Source: a bacterium (GTDB lineage: Bacteria > Planctomycetota > UBA1135 > UBA2386). From it: a DNA stretch of 64,000 bases. The notes under the pieces were generated by a model that was not told the origin of the DNA, ran no database searches, and saw only the letters and a list, made by a program, of their open reading frames with translations. The DNA is taken from the NCBI GenBank assembly GCA_024743115.1, contig JANSXC010000002.1:102207-166206 (forward strand), given 5' to 3'. The translations under genes and the position numbers were made by a program. Below, piece after piece: positions 24,640 to 32,837 of this stretch. How positions within the stretch are numbered: position 1 is the stretch's first letter; every line of letters begins with the position of its first letter.

Positions 24640-27600
24640 CCCGAGCAGTCGTTGCCGCCGTGCCGCCGCGGCAGCGGCGGCTTCGGCGTTGCCGGCCTGG
24701 CGCTGCAGGCTCTCGAGCTGCTGCAGCGCGTCGGCTGCCCGCTGGCGGTTGCGATCCGAGTCCCGCGCCGCGAATGCCGCCTCGTAGCCCGCTGCCACAC
24801 GCTCTTGCGCTGCGGCGGCCGCGGTGAAGTTGCCGAGTTCGCTCTCGAGCGTCACCAGTGTGCGGAGCGTGTTGCTGCTCATGATGCCGATCATCAGCGG
24901 CGAGGCGTTGTCGATCCGGTCGCCGTTCGCGAGCGCCTCGGTGATTTCGTGACGGCAGCGCTCGGCGAGCCGCTCGCGCCACTCCGAATCTTCGGGGGCG
25001 TTGCGCGCGCCAATCAGCGCGATTCCCGCCAGCCGCTGCCGCAGCCCCCAATCGTTCTTGTGCCGTGAGAGCCTCGGCAACTCATCCATCTTGGCGGGGA
25101 CACGGTCGAACTCGCCGCGGGCGATCCAGACCTGGAGCTGGAGTTCGCCGAGCGAGAGTTCCTTGTCGTTGTTCTGGGTGTCGTTCGGGACCTGATTGCG
25201 CAGCTGTCCGAGGCCCTCGATTGCCGCTTCTACCAGTGGAGCCGCGGCTTCGTGGTCGCCGAGTGCGACGAGTGACTCGGCGAGGTCTTCCTGCAGGTCG
25301 ACGACGCGCATCTGATTCGCCACGGAGTCGGGCGAGTTGTTGCGCAGACGAACGTAGGCATCGAGCGCGAGGCGCAAGGCTGCCGCAGCCACAGTGTGGT
25401 CGTTCTGCATCCGCCCGACCATCGCGCGGATGCGGTGGAACTCGGCGACGCGTTGGACGGTGTCCTCGCCGCCGCGCGAACTGAAGGCGGGGTCCTCGAC
25501 GATCCGTTGGCCGCGAGCGAGTGCTTCGTTGGCAGCGGTCCAGTCCCGGGTCCGGCCCGAGAACTTGACCTGCGTCGCGGACGTGTTGGCACGGAGCGCG
25601 CAGGCCTGCAGCAGGTCCTGGCGGTACTCGTAGACGTCCGGATGCTTGGTGATGAGGGCTTCGAAGATGGCCATCGCCTCTTCGGCGAGTTGCTGGGCGT
25701 CCGAGAAGTCCGCCAGCCGTTCTTCGGCGAGGGCCTGAGCAACGAGTGCGTTGCCGAGTCCTTGGCGGTGTGCCGGTACTGCCGGGAAGTCGCGAACGAG
25801 TTCACGGCGCGTCGAGACGATGCGCTTCTGCTGACCGATCACGACCGTGTACTGCTCCGCGCGATAGCAGATCGACGAGATCTGTGCCATGGCGGGCAGC
25901 AGGCGGGCGCGGCGGATGATGTCCGGGTCGCGATCGCGCTCGCGATCGATGACGGCGAGGAGCTGTTGAGCGATTTCGAGGGCGGGTTCAACCTCGCCGA
26001 CCGCGAGCCGGAACTGGGCATTCAGACTCAGAGTCTCGAGTACGGCTGGCAGCCTGGCGGCATGCTCGGCGGATGCCGTGAGCATTGGCTGCAGGAGCTC
26101 GTTGGCGCGGTCGAAGTGGCGGCGGGCCAGCTTCGCGTTCCTGCCCTGCTCACGGTGGCCCTTGATCGCGAGCACGCGGGCCGCGAGCACGCGGTGCTCG
26201 GGCGCGAGTTCGGAGCGGCTCAGCAACTGATCCACGCCGGCGACCGCCTCGTCGAGCATCGCTGCGGCCTGGTCGGCCGAACGCTGCAGTCGCTCGAGCC
26301 AGTTCGAGGCGGAGAAAGCCAGCTCGGCTGCGAGTGCGATCAAGGGCGTAGCGTCGCGCTGGGGTGACGGCACGCGCGCGAACAGGGTGCGCGCCTCCAT
26401 CGCGCTCTTCAGCGCCGCAACCTCGTCGCCGAGCTGGGCCTGCACGTTTGCAAGGCCGGCCAGCGCCCGCACGGTGCGGACACGCAGCCGCTCTTCCCCC
26501 GCGTTGGCGGCGAGCTGGCGGTGAAGTACGAGGGCCTCCGCGAGCAGCTCGCGGCGGACCTCGTCCATGCGCGGCACGACGTCGAGACGATCCTCGCCGG
26601 CCTGCACCATGCGTTCGACGGCGCGCAGTGCGACGTCGAGGCTGGCCTCGGACTCCTTCGCCATCGCGATAGCATCGGAGTAGAACGCCAGGCTCGTTGC
26701 GAGTCCGCCGAGCAGCGCGAGCAGGATCGCGGCGAGCGAGGCGGCCTGGAGGCGGTGGCGCGCGATCAGTTTGCGCCAGCGGTACCAGGCGGTGGGCGGG
26801 GCTGCGGTCACCGGGTCGTGCCGCAAGTGGGCGCGCAGGTCCGCAGCAAGATCGGCAGCCATGCCGTAGCGCCGGTTGCGATCCTTCTCCATCGCCTTCT
26901 GCGTGATCCAGTCGAGTTCGCCGCGCAACTCGCGCAGAAGGGCAGCCGGGTTGGAGTTGCGGATCCCGGCCGTGAGCCCGTCCGCGGTCGACTCCGCGGC
27001 TGCGCTCGGCGGCGCGATCGCTTCTTCACGAACGATCCGCACGAACTCGCTCGGATCCGCGGCGCGCAGGCGCGTGGAATCGAACGGCAGCTCGCCGCAG
27101 AGCAGTTCGTAGAGCACGACGCCGAGCGAGTAGACGTCCGTGCGCGTATCGACGTCGATTTCGTTACTCGCCTGTTCCGGGCTCATGTACTCGAGTGTGC
27201 CGACGAGCCCGCGCCGACTTGTGACGAGGGACACGTCGAGCAGGCGGGGGCCGAGTGACTTGGCGACCCCGAAGTCGATCACGGTCGGCCACGGTTTCTC
27301 ATCGCGATCCGAGACGAGAATGTTCGACGGCTTGAGGTCGCGATGCAGGATGCCCTTCTGGTGGGCGGCCTGCACGGCGTCGCAGACCCGCGCGAGCAGC
27401 TCGATGCGTTCTTGAATGCCGAGTCGGCGTTCGTCGCAGTAGCGTGTGATCGGCTGGCCCGGCACGTAGTCCATGCACAGGTACGGCCGGCCGTCGTCGG
27501 TCGTGCCGGCGTCGAGCACGCGCGCGACGTTGGGGTGGTCGAGCAGCGCGAGCGCATGGCGTTCGACCGCGAAGCGCGCGAGCACTTCGCGTGAATCCAT

Positions 27601-27924
27601 GCCGGGTCGGATGACCTTGATCGCCACGCGCCGCCGCACCGGTTCGGTCTGTTCTGCCAGATACACCGAGCCGACGCCGCCGGTGCCGAGCCGGCGGATC
27701 ACGCGATACGGTCCGAGCTGGTCGGGGTCCGGCTGCGGTGGCACGAGGAGCCCGGCATCCCGCAACGCGGCGAGTTGCTCCCGCGCTGCCGCGGCACGTT
27801 CGGGTGTCGCCGTGAGGATGGACTCGACCGCGGCGTCACCACCGTGCTCGAACGCGAGAATACAGCGAGTCACGAGCTCGGCGACGACCTCGCTCTCCGG
27901 GGGGCGGCGGGACTCGCTCGTCAT
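24634..27924 (-). CDS. Membrane Ser/Thr protein kinase with large helical C-terminal region
   Basis: A 1096-residue kinase of the PknB type. The cytoplasmic N-terminal kinase domain (about 72-370) has all key residues: glycine loop LGTGGVGSVYLA (79-90), Lys103 in AIKVI, the catalytic HRDLKPSN (194-201), DFG at 217-219 and the activation loop end EYMSPEQA. A single transmembrane helix follows (about 393-415, LQAASLAAILLALLGGLATSL), then about 680 residues of helical repeats resembling tetratricopeptides (ELLQPML, ALEIAQQLLAVIDRER, LADFSDAQQLAEEAMAIFEALI), which would lie outside the cytoplasm as a sensor. It starts 12 bp after the ECF sigma factor stop, so kinase and sigma factor are one unit. 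Targets unknown. Confidence 0.92.
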   Translation of the reverse strand: MTSESRRPPESEVVAELVTRCILAFEHGGDAAVESILTATPERAAAAREQLAALRDAGLLVPPQPDPDQLGPYRVIRRLGTGGVGSVYLAEQTEPVRRRVAIKVIRPGMDSREVLARFAVERHALALLDHPNVARVLDAGTTDDGRPYLCMDYVPGQPITRYCDERRLGIQERIELLARVCDAVQAAHQKGILHRDLKPSNILVSDRDEKPWPTVIDFGVAKSLGPRLLDVSLVTSRRGLVGTLEYMSPEQASNEIDVDTRTDVYSLGVVLYELLCGELPFDSTRLRAADPSEFVRIVREEAIAPPSAAAESTADGLTAGIRNSNPAALLRELRGELDWITQKAMEKDRNRRYGMAADLAADLRAHLRHDPVTAAPPTAWYRWRKLIARHRLQAASLAAILLALLGGLATSLAFYSDAIAMAKESEASLDVALRAVERMVQAGEDRLDVVPRMDEVRRELLAEALVLHRQLAANAGEERLRVRTVRALAGLANVQAQLGDEVAALKSAMEARTLFARVPSPQRDATPLIALAAELAFSASNWLERLQRSADQAAAMLDEAVAGVDQLLSRSELAPEHRVLAARVLAIKGHREQGRNAKLARRHFDRANELLQPMLTASAEHAARLPAVLETLSLNAQFRLAVGEVEPALEIAQQLLAVIDRERDRDPDIIRRARLLPAMAQISSICYRAEQYTVVIGQQKRIVSTRRELVRDFPAVPAHRQGLGNALVAQALAEERLADFSDAQQLAEEAMAIFEALITKHPDVYEYRQDLLQACALRANTSATQVKFSGRTRDWTAANEALARGQRIVEDPAFSSRGGEDTVQRVAEFHRIRAMVGRMQNDHTVAAAALRLALDAYVRLRNNSPDSVANQMRVVDLQEDLAESLVALGDHEAAAPLVEAAIEGLGQLRNQVPNDTQNNDKELSLGELQLQVWIARGEFDRVPAKMDELPRLSRHKNDWGLRQRLAGIALIGARNAPEDSEWRERLAERCRHEITEALANGDRIDNASPLMIGIMSSNTLRTLVTLESELGNFTAAAAAQERVAAGYEAAFAARDSDRNRQRAADALQQLESLQRQAGNAEAAAAAAARRQRLLGQ

Positions 27925-27936
27925 GTCACCGGTAGT

Positions 27937-28542
27937 CTACTCGATCTTCTTCTCCGGCTCACCGAGCAGTGCGGCGAGCCGCGCGAGCCCGCGGGCGACG
28001 AGGCCGCGGACGGCGGATTCGGACAATCCGAGTTGTCGTGCGATGTCGGTGTAGGACAGGCCGCCGATGCGGCTCAGCATCACGGCTTCCCGCTGGTTGT
28101 CGGGCAGCCCCTCCAGCGCGTGTTCGACGCGTTCGAGCTCCTCGCGGGCTCCGGCGGCGTGCGATGGTGTCACGAGCATCGCGAGGCCTCGCAGCATCTC
28201 GCGCGACTCGGCGGCCGTCGGCATCGCGACTTCGCGGGCCACGTTGCGCTTCTTCATGCCGTAGTAGCGCGATCGATCGATCACCTTGCGTGAGGCCTGC
28301 AGGAACAGGTAGGCGCGGAATGCTTCCTCGGAGTCGAAGTCGAGTTCATCGAGGTCGTCGAGCACCTCGCGGCAGACGGACTGGGTCAGATCGCTGATCG
28401 ATTCGCGCGCGGCGAGCGCGCTGCCGACCCGCGAGCGCAGGTACGCGGTCAGGGCCGGCAGGTTCTGCGCGAAGAGTTCGTCGAATCGCGGTTTGGCGCG
28501 GCGATCCGTTGCGGAGTCGGTGTCTTGGCTGGGATCGGTCAC
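27937..28542 (-). CDS. ECF-type RNA polymerase sigma factor
   Basis: A 201-residue extracytoplasmic-function sigma factor. Region 2 (about 20-100) includes ISDLTQSVCREVLDDLDE and FRAYLFLQASRKVIDRSRY; region 4 (about 135-195) includes LPDNQREAVMLSRIGGLSY and the helix-turn-helix TDIARQLGLSESAVRGLVARG. It begins with GTG. No anti-sigma factor gene is adjacent; instead a membrane Ser/Thr kinase follows after 12 bp, matching planctomycete ECF-STK classes in which kinase phosphorylation rather than an anti-sigma factor is thought to control activity. The promoter would lie in the 135 bp between it and the phyH gene, which contains a strong repeat/hairpin cluster at its far end. Confidence 0.9.
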   Translation of the reverse strand: MTDPSQDTDSATDRRAKPRFDELFAQNLPALTAYLRSRVGSALAARESISDLTQSVCREVLDDLDELDFDSEEAFRAYLFLQASRKVIDRSRYYGMKKRNVAREVAMPTAAESREMLRGLAMLVTPSHAAGAREELERVEHALEGLPDNQREAVMLSRIGGLSYTDIARQLGLSESAVRGLVARGLARLAALLGEPEKKIE

Positions 28543-28677
28543 GATGGCAGGGGAGTCGGGCGCAGATCGGTTCCGCCCGCGGTCGGGTCCGGATCCGGGG
28601 CGGGAACCGGCCCGCCCTGGAGGAGCAGCGACAGTGTGGGGCCCGGCGTTCGCAGAATCTTGCGGTGTGTCAGATTC

Positions 28678-28743
28678 TACCCGCGCGGTGGTAGCCGCGC
28701 GGGATCTGCCTACCCGCGCGGTGGTAGCTGCGCGGGATCTGCC
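28678..28743. repeat. Two tandem 33 bp repeats, each a stem-loop, at the phyH-like gene end
   Basis: Copy 1 (28678-28710) and copy 2 (28711-28743) differ at one base only. Copy 1 contains CCCGCGCGG-TGGTAG-CCGCGCGGG, a perfect 9 bp stem; copy 2 has one mismatch (CTGCGCGGG). Copy 2 forms the last codons and TAG of the dioxygenase gene, while copy 1 lies just beyond. A degenerate third partial copy (CCGGGATCTGGC, 28752-28763) precedes them in the gene. The structure probably terminates or protects the operon mRNA; the tandem duplication looks recent. Confidence 0.7.
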
Positions 28744-29549
28744 AGACCGGCCCGGGATCTGGCGACCTGCTCGAGGACGGCGGGGGGGTCGTTGTGTGAG
28801 TGCGTGAAGCCCATCGCGCGTTCGTATCGGACGGTCGCGGCGCTGCGGAATGCCACGACGTAGCCACGACGCCAGCGTGAACTCGAATTGCCCTGGGAGC
28901 CGTGCACGATGCGCTCGTGGTGCACCGTGGCGTCGCCCGGGGCGAGGCGGGCGGGCCGGATCCGATCGGTCGCCGGGTCGACGCGCGCCACCATGGTGTG
29001 GTTGTCACCGCGGTCACCGAACAACGGCACGTGCGGCCGGAGCCCGGGTTCCTGGTGCGAGCCGTCGACGAACTGCACGCAGCCGTTGTCGAGGTCGACC
29101 TCGTCGAGCGCGAGCCAGAACGATGCGGTGCGCGTGTCCGGGGTGTCGGGCCAGTAGCCGAGATCCTGGTGCCAGTGGAAGACGGCGTCGCTCTGTCTCG
29201 GTGGTTTCGCTACGAGCTGGTCGTAGTCGAGGACCATGTCGTCGCCGAGCAGCGACCGGGCGATCGCGGTTGCACGCTGCTCGTACGGATTGTCCGCGAG
29301 CTCTGGCAGGTAGCGTCGGGGGAGCATGACGTTGAGGATCGCGAAGTCCTCGACCGGCCGGTCGTAGTCGCCCGTCATGTCGCAGTAGTCGCGGCCCGGC
29401 ACCGGTACGCGCCGGCGTAGCAGATCCTCGTAGTGGCGTGCGATCGCGGTGAGTTCTTCAGCCGACACCAGGCTGCGGATCGTGGTCCAGCCGTGCTCTG
29501 TGAACTCGCGGCGCTGATCCGCGGTCGGCACGATCGGTGCTTCAGGCAC
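28710..29549 (-). CDS. Phytanoyl-CoA dioxygenase (PhyH) family oxygenase
   Basis: A 279-residue Fe(II)/2-oxoglutarate-dependent oxygenase. The facial triad is visible: HWHQDL gives His127 and Asp129, and HHERIVHGS gives the distal His216; the 2-oxoglutarate Arg lies in WRRGYVVAF near residues 227-228. The N-terminal EFTEHGWTTIRSLVSAEEL is the usual start of the family. These enzymes hydroxylate small molecules; in planctomycetes they are numerous and the substrates are mostly unknown. The start is GTG. It is the last gene of the five-gene unit, 9 bp after the galT-like gene, and its final codons lie within the tandem hairpin repeat. Confidence 0.9.
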   Translation of the reverse strand: MPEAPIVPTADQRREFTEHGWTTIRSLVSAEELTAIARHYEDLLRRRVPVPGRDYCDMTGDYDRPVEDFAILNVMLPRRYLPELADNPYEQRATAIARSLLGDDMVLDYDQLVAKPPRQSDAVFHWHQDLGYWPDTPDTRTASFWLALDEVDLDNGCVQFVDGSHQEPGLRPHVPLFGDRGDNHTMVARVDPATDRIRPARLAPGDATVHHERIVHGSQGNSSSRWRRGYVVAFRSAATVRYERAMGFTHSHNDPPAVLEQVARSRAGLADPAQLPPRG

Positions 29550-29558
29550 GGCGGCGCC

Positions 29559-30464
29559 TCACTGGTCCAGCCCCTCGCGCAGTCGCGCTGCCGCAGTCAC
29601 GGCCGGGAACGAGTTGATGTACATGTCACCACCGAGTTCGAGTCCCGCGACCTGCCCCGTGCGGGGTTGCAGTTCGAAGTGCCAGTGGAATGGTCGCGTC
29701 GGGTTACGGTGCAGCCAGAAATTGAACGCCGGGCGGTCGAGGGTGCGGGCGACGGCGACGAACAGCTGTTGGAGTGCGGTGACGAGCGACTCGGCGTCGG
29801 TCGTCAGAAAGTCGTCGTCGCAGCGGCGCGGTAGCAGCCAGGTCTCGTGCGGCAGCTTTGCCGGGTCGGGACATAGCACGACGTGCGAGTCCGCTGCAAA
29901 CACGAGTCGGCCGTCGCGCGGTGCACGTTCGATCGTGTCGCACCACGGACAGCCGTCGAGCGCGGCGGCGCGTGTCGCTTCGAGTTCGATGCGCGGTGGC
30001 GGTGCCGGCAGCCCGAGGATCTGGCTGTGGTTGTGTGCGATCGAGGCGCCCGCCATTCCGCCGACGTTCTTGAACAGGAACGCGCACTGCACGTCGGGTC
30101 GGCGCTCGAGTGCGACGATGCGTTGCTGCCACAGCTCGACCATGGCCAAGAGTGCCGTGCGATCGAGGTCCCCGGGTTGTTCGCAGTGGTCGGCGCCCTC
30201 GGCGATGACCTCGTGATGGGCGCTGGCGGGGTACTTGTTGGCGAATGCGCGGGTCAGCCACCGACCCTCGGCATCGCGGACCGCGCCGACCTCGGGCGGA
30301 GTTTCGGCCTCGTTGCCGTGGCAGAACGGGCACGGTTTCGCGACGGTCGTGGTCCGTGGGCCCGTGTGCATCGGGCGGGATCGCCGCACCGGCGACAGCA
30401 GGATCGGCCGGCCGGTGAACGGATCCTCGACGGTGCGTGGGGCGTGCTCGTCCGCGCTTACCAT
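29559..30464 (-). CDS. galT: Galactose-1-phosphate uridylyltransferase family (GalT/HIT-like)
   Basis: A 301-residue nucleotidyltransferase of the HIT/GalT superfamily. A zinc motif CPFC (Cys45, Cys48) and the nucleophile region SIAHNHSQILGLP (His144-Asn-His146-Ser-Gln148) replace the classic HPHxQ; the second half shows CPWCDTI, HETWLLPRR and FNFWLHRNP followed by FHWHFELQPR, all typical of archaeal-bacterial GalT proteins. It would exchange UMP between UDP-glucose and a sugar 1-phosphate (galactose, or another hexose for ADP-glucose phosphorylase-like relatives). Its ATG at 30464 overlaps the previous stop by 7 bp. The open frame runs far upstream, but the conserved part begins here. Exact sugar specificity is uncertain. 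Confidence 0.85.
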   Translation of the reverse strand: MVSADEHAPRTVEDPFTGRPILLSPVRRSRPMHTGPRTTTVAKPCPFCHGNEAETPPEVGAVRDAEGRWLTRAFANKYPASAHHEVIAEGADHCEQPGDLDRTALLAMVELWQQRIVALERRPDVQCAFLFKNVGGMAGASIAHNHSQILGLPAPPPRIELEATRAAALDGCPWCDTIERAPRDGRLVFAADSHVVLCPDPAKLPHETWLLPRRCDDDFLTTDAESLVTALQQLFVAVARTLDRPAFNFWLHRNPTRPFHWHFELQPRTGQVAGLELGGDMYINSFPAVTAAARLREGLDQ

Positions 30465-30991
30465 CGGCGCACGCCCGCCGCGTCGTGGCACTTGACGCAG
30501 TGCAGCGGTTGGCCGGTGCGCAGCAGGTCGCGGGCGATCGCGTCGCGACCCTGGTCCGCCTCGGCCGCGATGCGCAGCAGCCACGATTCGCAGTCGCGCG
30601 CGAGCCGCGCGAAGCCCTTGACGTCGCGCCGGCGGTGGACCCCGTAGCCCAGACGCACGAGCGCGGCGCTGGTCTTTGCCGCGTCTGCGGCGGTGCGCAG
30701 GCTGCCGGCCGGTGAGTCGAGCAGCTCGCGACGGATGATGTCGAACTGGTCGTCGACGCGGCGCATGGTCTGGCGCCACGTGGTCGGGGCCGATGCCTCG
30801 ACCGGTCGGCCGCCAGAACCGGCGGCTCCCGGTTCGCCAGTTCCCGGTCCGCCAGCTCCCGGGCCGCCAGCTCCCGGGCCGCCGCTTACATCCTTGTCGG
30901 TCGCGACGCAGCCCGCCGCGGTCGCCATGGTCACTGCGAGGATCGTCGTGGCGAGCCCACAGGCGAGGGCGGCGGAGGGGCGGCGTGGCAT
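30458..30991 (-). CDS. Lipoprotein with C-terminal CxxCH haem motif
   Basis: A 177-residue exported lipoprotein. The signal (LACGLATTILAVTMATAAGC) ends in a lipobox Cys, then a flexible Gly/Pro linker encoded by a 15 bp tandem repeat (GGPGAGGPGAGGPG) tethers a helical domain (WRQTMRRVDDQFDIIRREL, GFARLARDCESWLLRIAAEA). The last residues contain a single CVKCHD motif (Cys165, Cys168, His169), the covalent haem c site, only 8 residues from the end. A distal Met or His ligand is not obvious, so this may be a small monohaem cytochrome or merely a haem-like CxxCH. It overlaps the galT-like gene by 7 bp. Confidence 0.78.
   Translation of the reverse strand: MPRRPSAALACGLATTILAVTMATAAGCVATDKDVSGGPGAGGPGAGGPGTGEPGAAGSGGRPVEASAPTTWRQTMRRVDDQFDIIRRELLDSPAGSLRTAADAAKTSAALVRLGYGVHRRRDVKGFARLARDCESWLLRIAAEADQGRDAIARDLLRTGQPLHCVKCHDAAGVRRW
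30835..30879. repeat. 15 bp tandem repeat encoding Gly/Pro linker
   Basis: Three near-identical units of CGCCAG[C/T]TCCCGG[G/T]C (two exact, one with two changes) lie inside the lipoprotein gene and encode its GGPGAGGPG linker. Slipped-strand changes would lengthen or shorten the tether without shifting frame, since the unit is 15 bp. Confidence 0.8.
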
Positions 30992-31035
30992 TCGCCCGAG
31001 GATAGCTTGCGAATGCGCGGGAGTCACTGCGTCCG

Positions 31036-32382
31036 TCAACGTGCGAGACCGGCGCGATGGAGGACGTTCGGCAGCACGGCATCGATGCGCGCGCGCAAGG
31101 CCGCACGATCGGTGGGTTCGACGGTGCGACCACCGACGATCACGGTGTCGAGGTGACGTTCTGAAGCACCGTAGACCAGCCGCGTCGCGACGGGGCCACC
31201 GAGATCGGGATCGTCGAGCCGCCAGAGTAGCAGGTCCGCGCGTTGGCCGGGCGCGAGCGAGCCGACGTCGGGCACGCCGAGTGCAAGCGCGCCGCCGCGG
31301 GTCGCGGTCCACAACGCGGCGGCGGCGGGCCACTGCCCCGGACCGGCCGCGAGGCTCTGGAGCAAGGCCGCCTGCCGTAGCTCGGTGAGCATCGACAGGC
31401 GATTGTTGCAGGGCGCGCCATCGGCGCCGAGGGCGATGCGGATGCCGTCCGTGCGCAGGCTGGCGATTGCGGCGATCCCGGAGCCCAGCTTGAGGTTCGT
31501 CGAGGGGCAGTGCAGTACAGCGACGTCGCGTTCGAGCAGCAGCGCGCGTTCACGCGCGGTGAGATGAACGCAATGGGCGAGCGACGTGTTCGGGCCGAGC
31601 TGCCCCTGCGCGTCGAGCACCTCGAGGTAGTCGTGACCGAACTGCGCGCGCACGGCCGCGACCTCCGCCGGGTGCTCGGCTGCGTGGGTGTGCAGTCGCA
31701 GGTCGTGATCGCGCGCGAAGCCCGCGGCGTCACGTGCTAGTTCGTCACTGCACGACAGCACGAAGCGCGGGGTCACGGCGATCGCGAGTCGACCCTTGCC
31801 GTGAAACTCGCGGCGCAGCGCGTCGGTGATCGCGAGTGCCTCGGCCGTACCGGTCGCGAAGCCGGGCGGCAGGTTGTCGCTCGCGACGTCGACGAGGCAA
31901 TTGCCGGTAATGACGGTCAGGTCGTGGGCGAGCGCGGTCTCGGCGACGGCCTCGGCGTGGCGCACCGACTCCATCGTCTGCACGGTCGTCGTGCCGCCGG
32001 CGAGCAGTTCCGTGAACGTCAGCTCCGCGCTGAGTCGGGTCGAGTCGGCGTCGTGGGCATGCTCGAGTGGCCAGATCCGCTGCTCGAGCCATGGTAGCAG
32101 CGGCAGGTCGTCGGCGAGGCCGCGGAACAGCGTCTGCGTGCAGTGCACGTGGCCCTGCACGAATCCCGGGGTCACGGTGCGGCCGTGACCCGCCACGACG
32201 CGTTCGCCCGGCACGGGCTCGAGGTTGCCGACCGCGGCGATGCGATCGCCCGCGATGCGGATGCCGCCGCGCCGGACGTCGCCGAGCGGCGCTTCCGCGG
32301 TCGCGCCCGACCCACTCGACGCCGGGCCGTCCATCGGCACGAGCACGACATCGTCGATCAGCCAGGACTCCGCGAGACTCAC
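31036..32382 (-). CDS. TRZ/ATZ-type amidohydrolase (5'-deoxyadenosine/S-adenosylhomocysteine deaminase-like)
   Basis: A 448-residue metal-dependent hydrolase of the cytosine-deaminase-like amidohydrolase superfamily. Metal and active-site motifs are present: FVQGHVHCTQTLFRG (HxH), LHTHAAE, LAHCVHLT and the catalytic GADGAPCNNRLSMLTELRQA, the last being characteristic of MtaD/DadD nucleoside deaminases. Likely reaction: hydrolytic deamination of a purine nucleoside or related N-heterocycle. I use the GTG at 32382 because it overlaps the upstream stop as GTGA; an ATG at 32424 would overlap by 46 bp. It is the second gene in a five-gene unit. The precise substrate is not established. Confidence 0.88.
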   Translation of the reverse strand: MSLAESWLIDDVVLVPMDGPASSGSGATAEAPLGDVRRGGIRIAGDRIAAVGNLEPVPGERVVAGHGRTVTPGFVQGHVHCTQTLFRGLADDLPLLPWLEQRIWPLEHAHDADSTRLSAELTFTELLAGGTTTVQTMESVRHAEAVAETALAHDLTVITGNCLVDVASDNLPPGFATGTAEALAITDALRREFHGKGRLAIAVTPRFVLSCSDELARDAAGFARDHDLRLHTHAAEHPAEVAAVRAQFGHDYLEVLDAQGQLGPNTSLAHCVHLTARERALLLERDVAVLHCPSTNLKLGSGIAAIASLRTDGIRIALGADGAPCNNRLSMLTELRQAALLQSLAAGPGQWPAAAALWTATRGGALALGVPDVGSLAPGQRADLLLWRLDDPDLGGPVATRLVYGASERHLDTVIVGGRTVEPTDRAALRARIDAVLPNVLHRAGLAR

Positions 32383-32831
32383 GGCTGGCGGTCCTTCGGC
32401 CCGGGCTGTCCAGGCGTGTTCCACGGCAGCACCTCGATGCGGTCGGCCCCGGGCAGCAGATCGGTGGGGGTGCGCGGCTGGTCGGAACCGCGCCGATAGC
32501 TGCGGAATCGGCCGTGCAGCGTGACGGTGATGCCGTCGTCGTAATGCACGTAACGTGTTCCGTTCGTTGCGAACGATTCGCGGAGCGGCGGCGGGCTGAG
32601 TTCGAGTTGTTGCACGACGATCTCGCGCGTGGTGGCGGGGATCTGCAGACGGCCATCACCCGGTACGACGTAGTGCGCCCGCAGGTGCAGGTCCTCGAAC
32701 TCGGGGTAGCGCTGCGGCGGCACGATGGCGCAGCTGGTGGTGAGCACCAGCGCGAGAACGGCCAGGATACGGAGTGGCCGGCGTGGGAACGTCGCCGTGG
32801 AGGTCGATTGGTGGGAACTCGGAGCTAGCAT
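32379..32831 (-). CDS. Small lipoprotein, unknown
   Basis: A 150-residue exported lipoprotein with a hydrophobic signal (RILAVLALVLTTSC, lipidated Cys34) after a polar N-terminus. The mature part is short and beta-rich (LHLRAHYVVPGDGRLQIP, TREIVVQQLELSP, TRYVHYDDGITVTLHGRF) and ends in a Pro-rich acidic tail. No family recognised. It starts only 6 bp from the start of the divergent NHL gene, so the promoters of both units must overlap the coding starts or the true start is downstream; no better Met is available. It begins the unit lipoprotein-amidohydrolase-cytochrome-galT-phyH. Confidence 0.65.
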   Translation of the reverse strand: MLAPSSHQSTSTATFPRRPLRILAVLALVLTTSCAIVPPQRYPEFEDLHLRAHYVVPGDGRLQIPATTREIVVQQLELSPPPLRESFATNGTRYVHYDDGITVTLHGRFRSYRRGSDQPRTPTDLLPGADRIEVLPWNTPGQPGPKDRQP

Positions 32832-32837
32832 GCGGGT

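Noticed and set aside
28678..28763. Possible CRISPR array
   Set aside because: Only two adjacent 33 bp copies with no spacer and one is part of a gene; no cas genes are nearby.
31036..32424. ATG at 32424 as the start of the amidohydrolase
   Set aside because: It would overlap the upstream lipoprotein by 46 bp; a GTG at 32382 gives the common 4 bp GTGA overlap and keeps all conserved parts.
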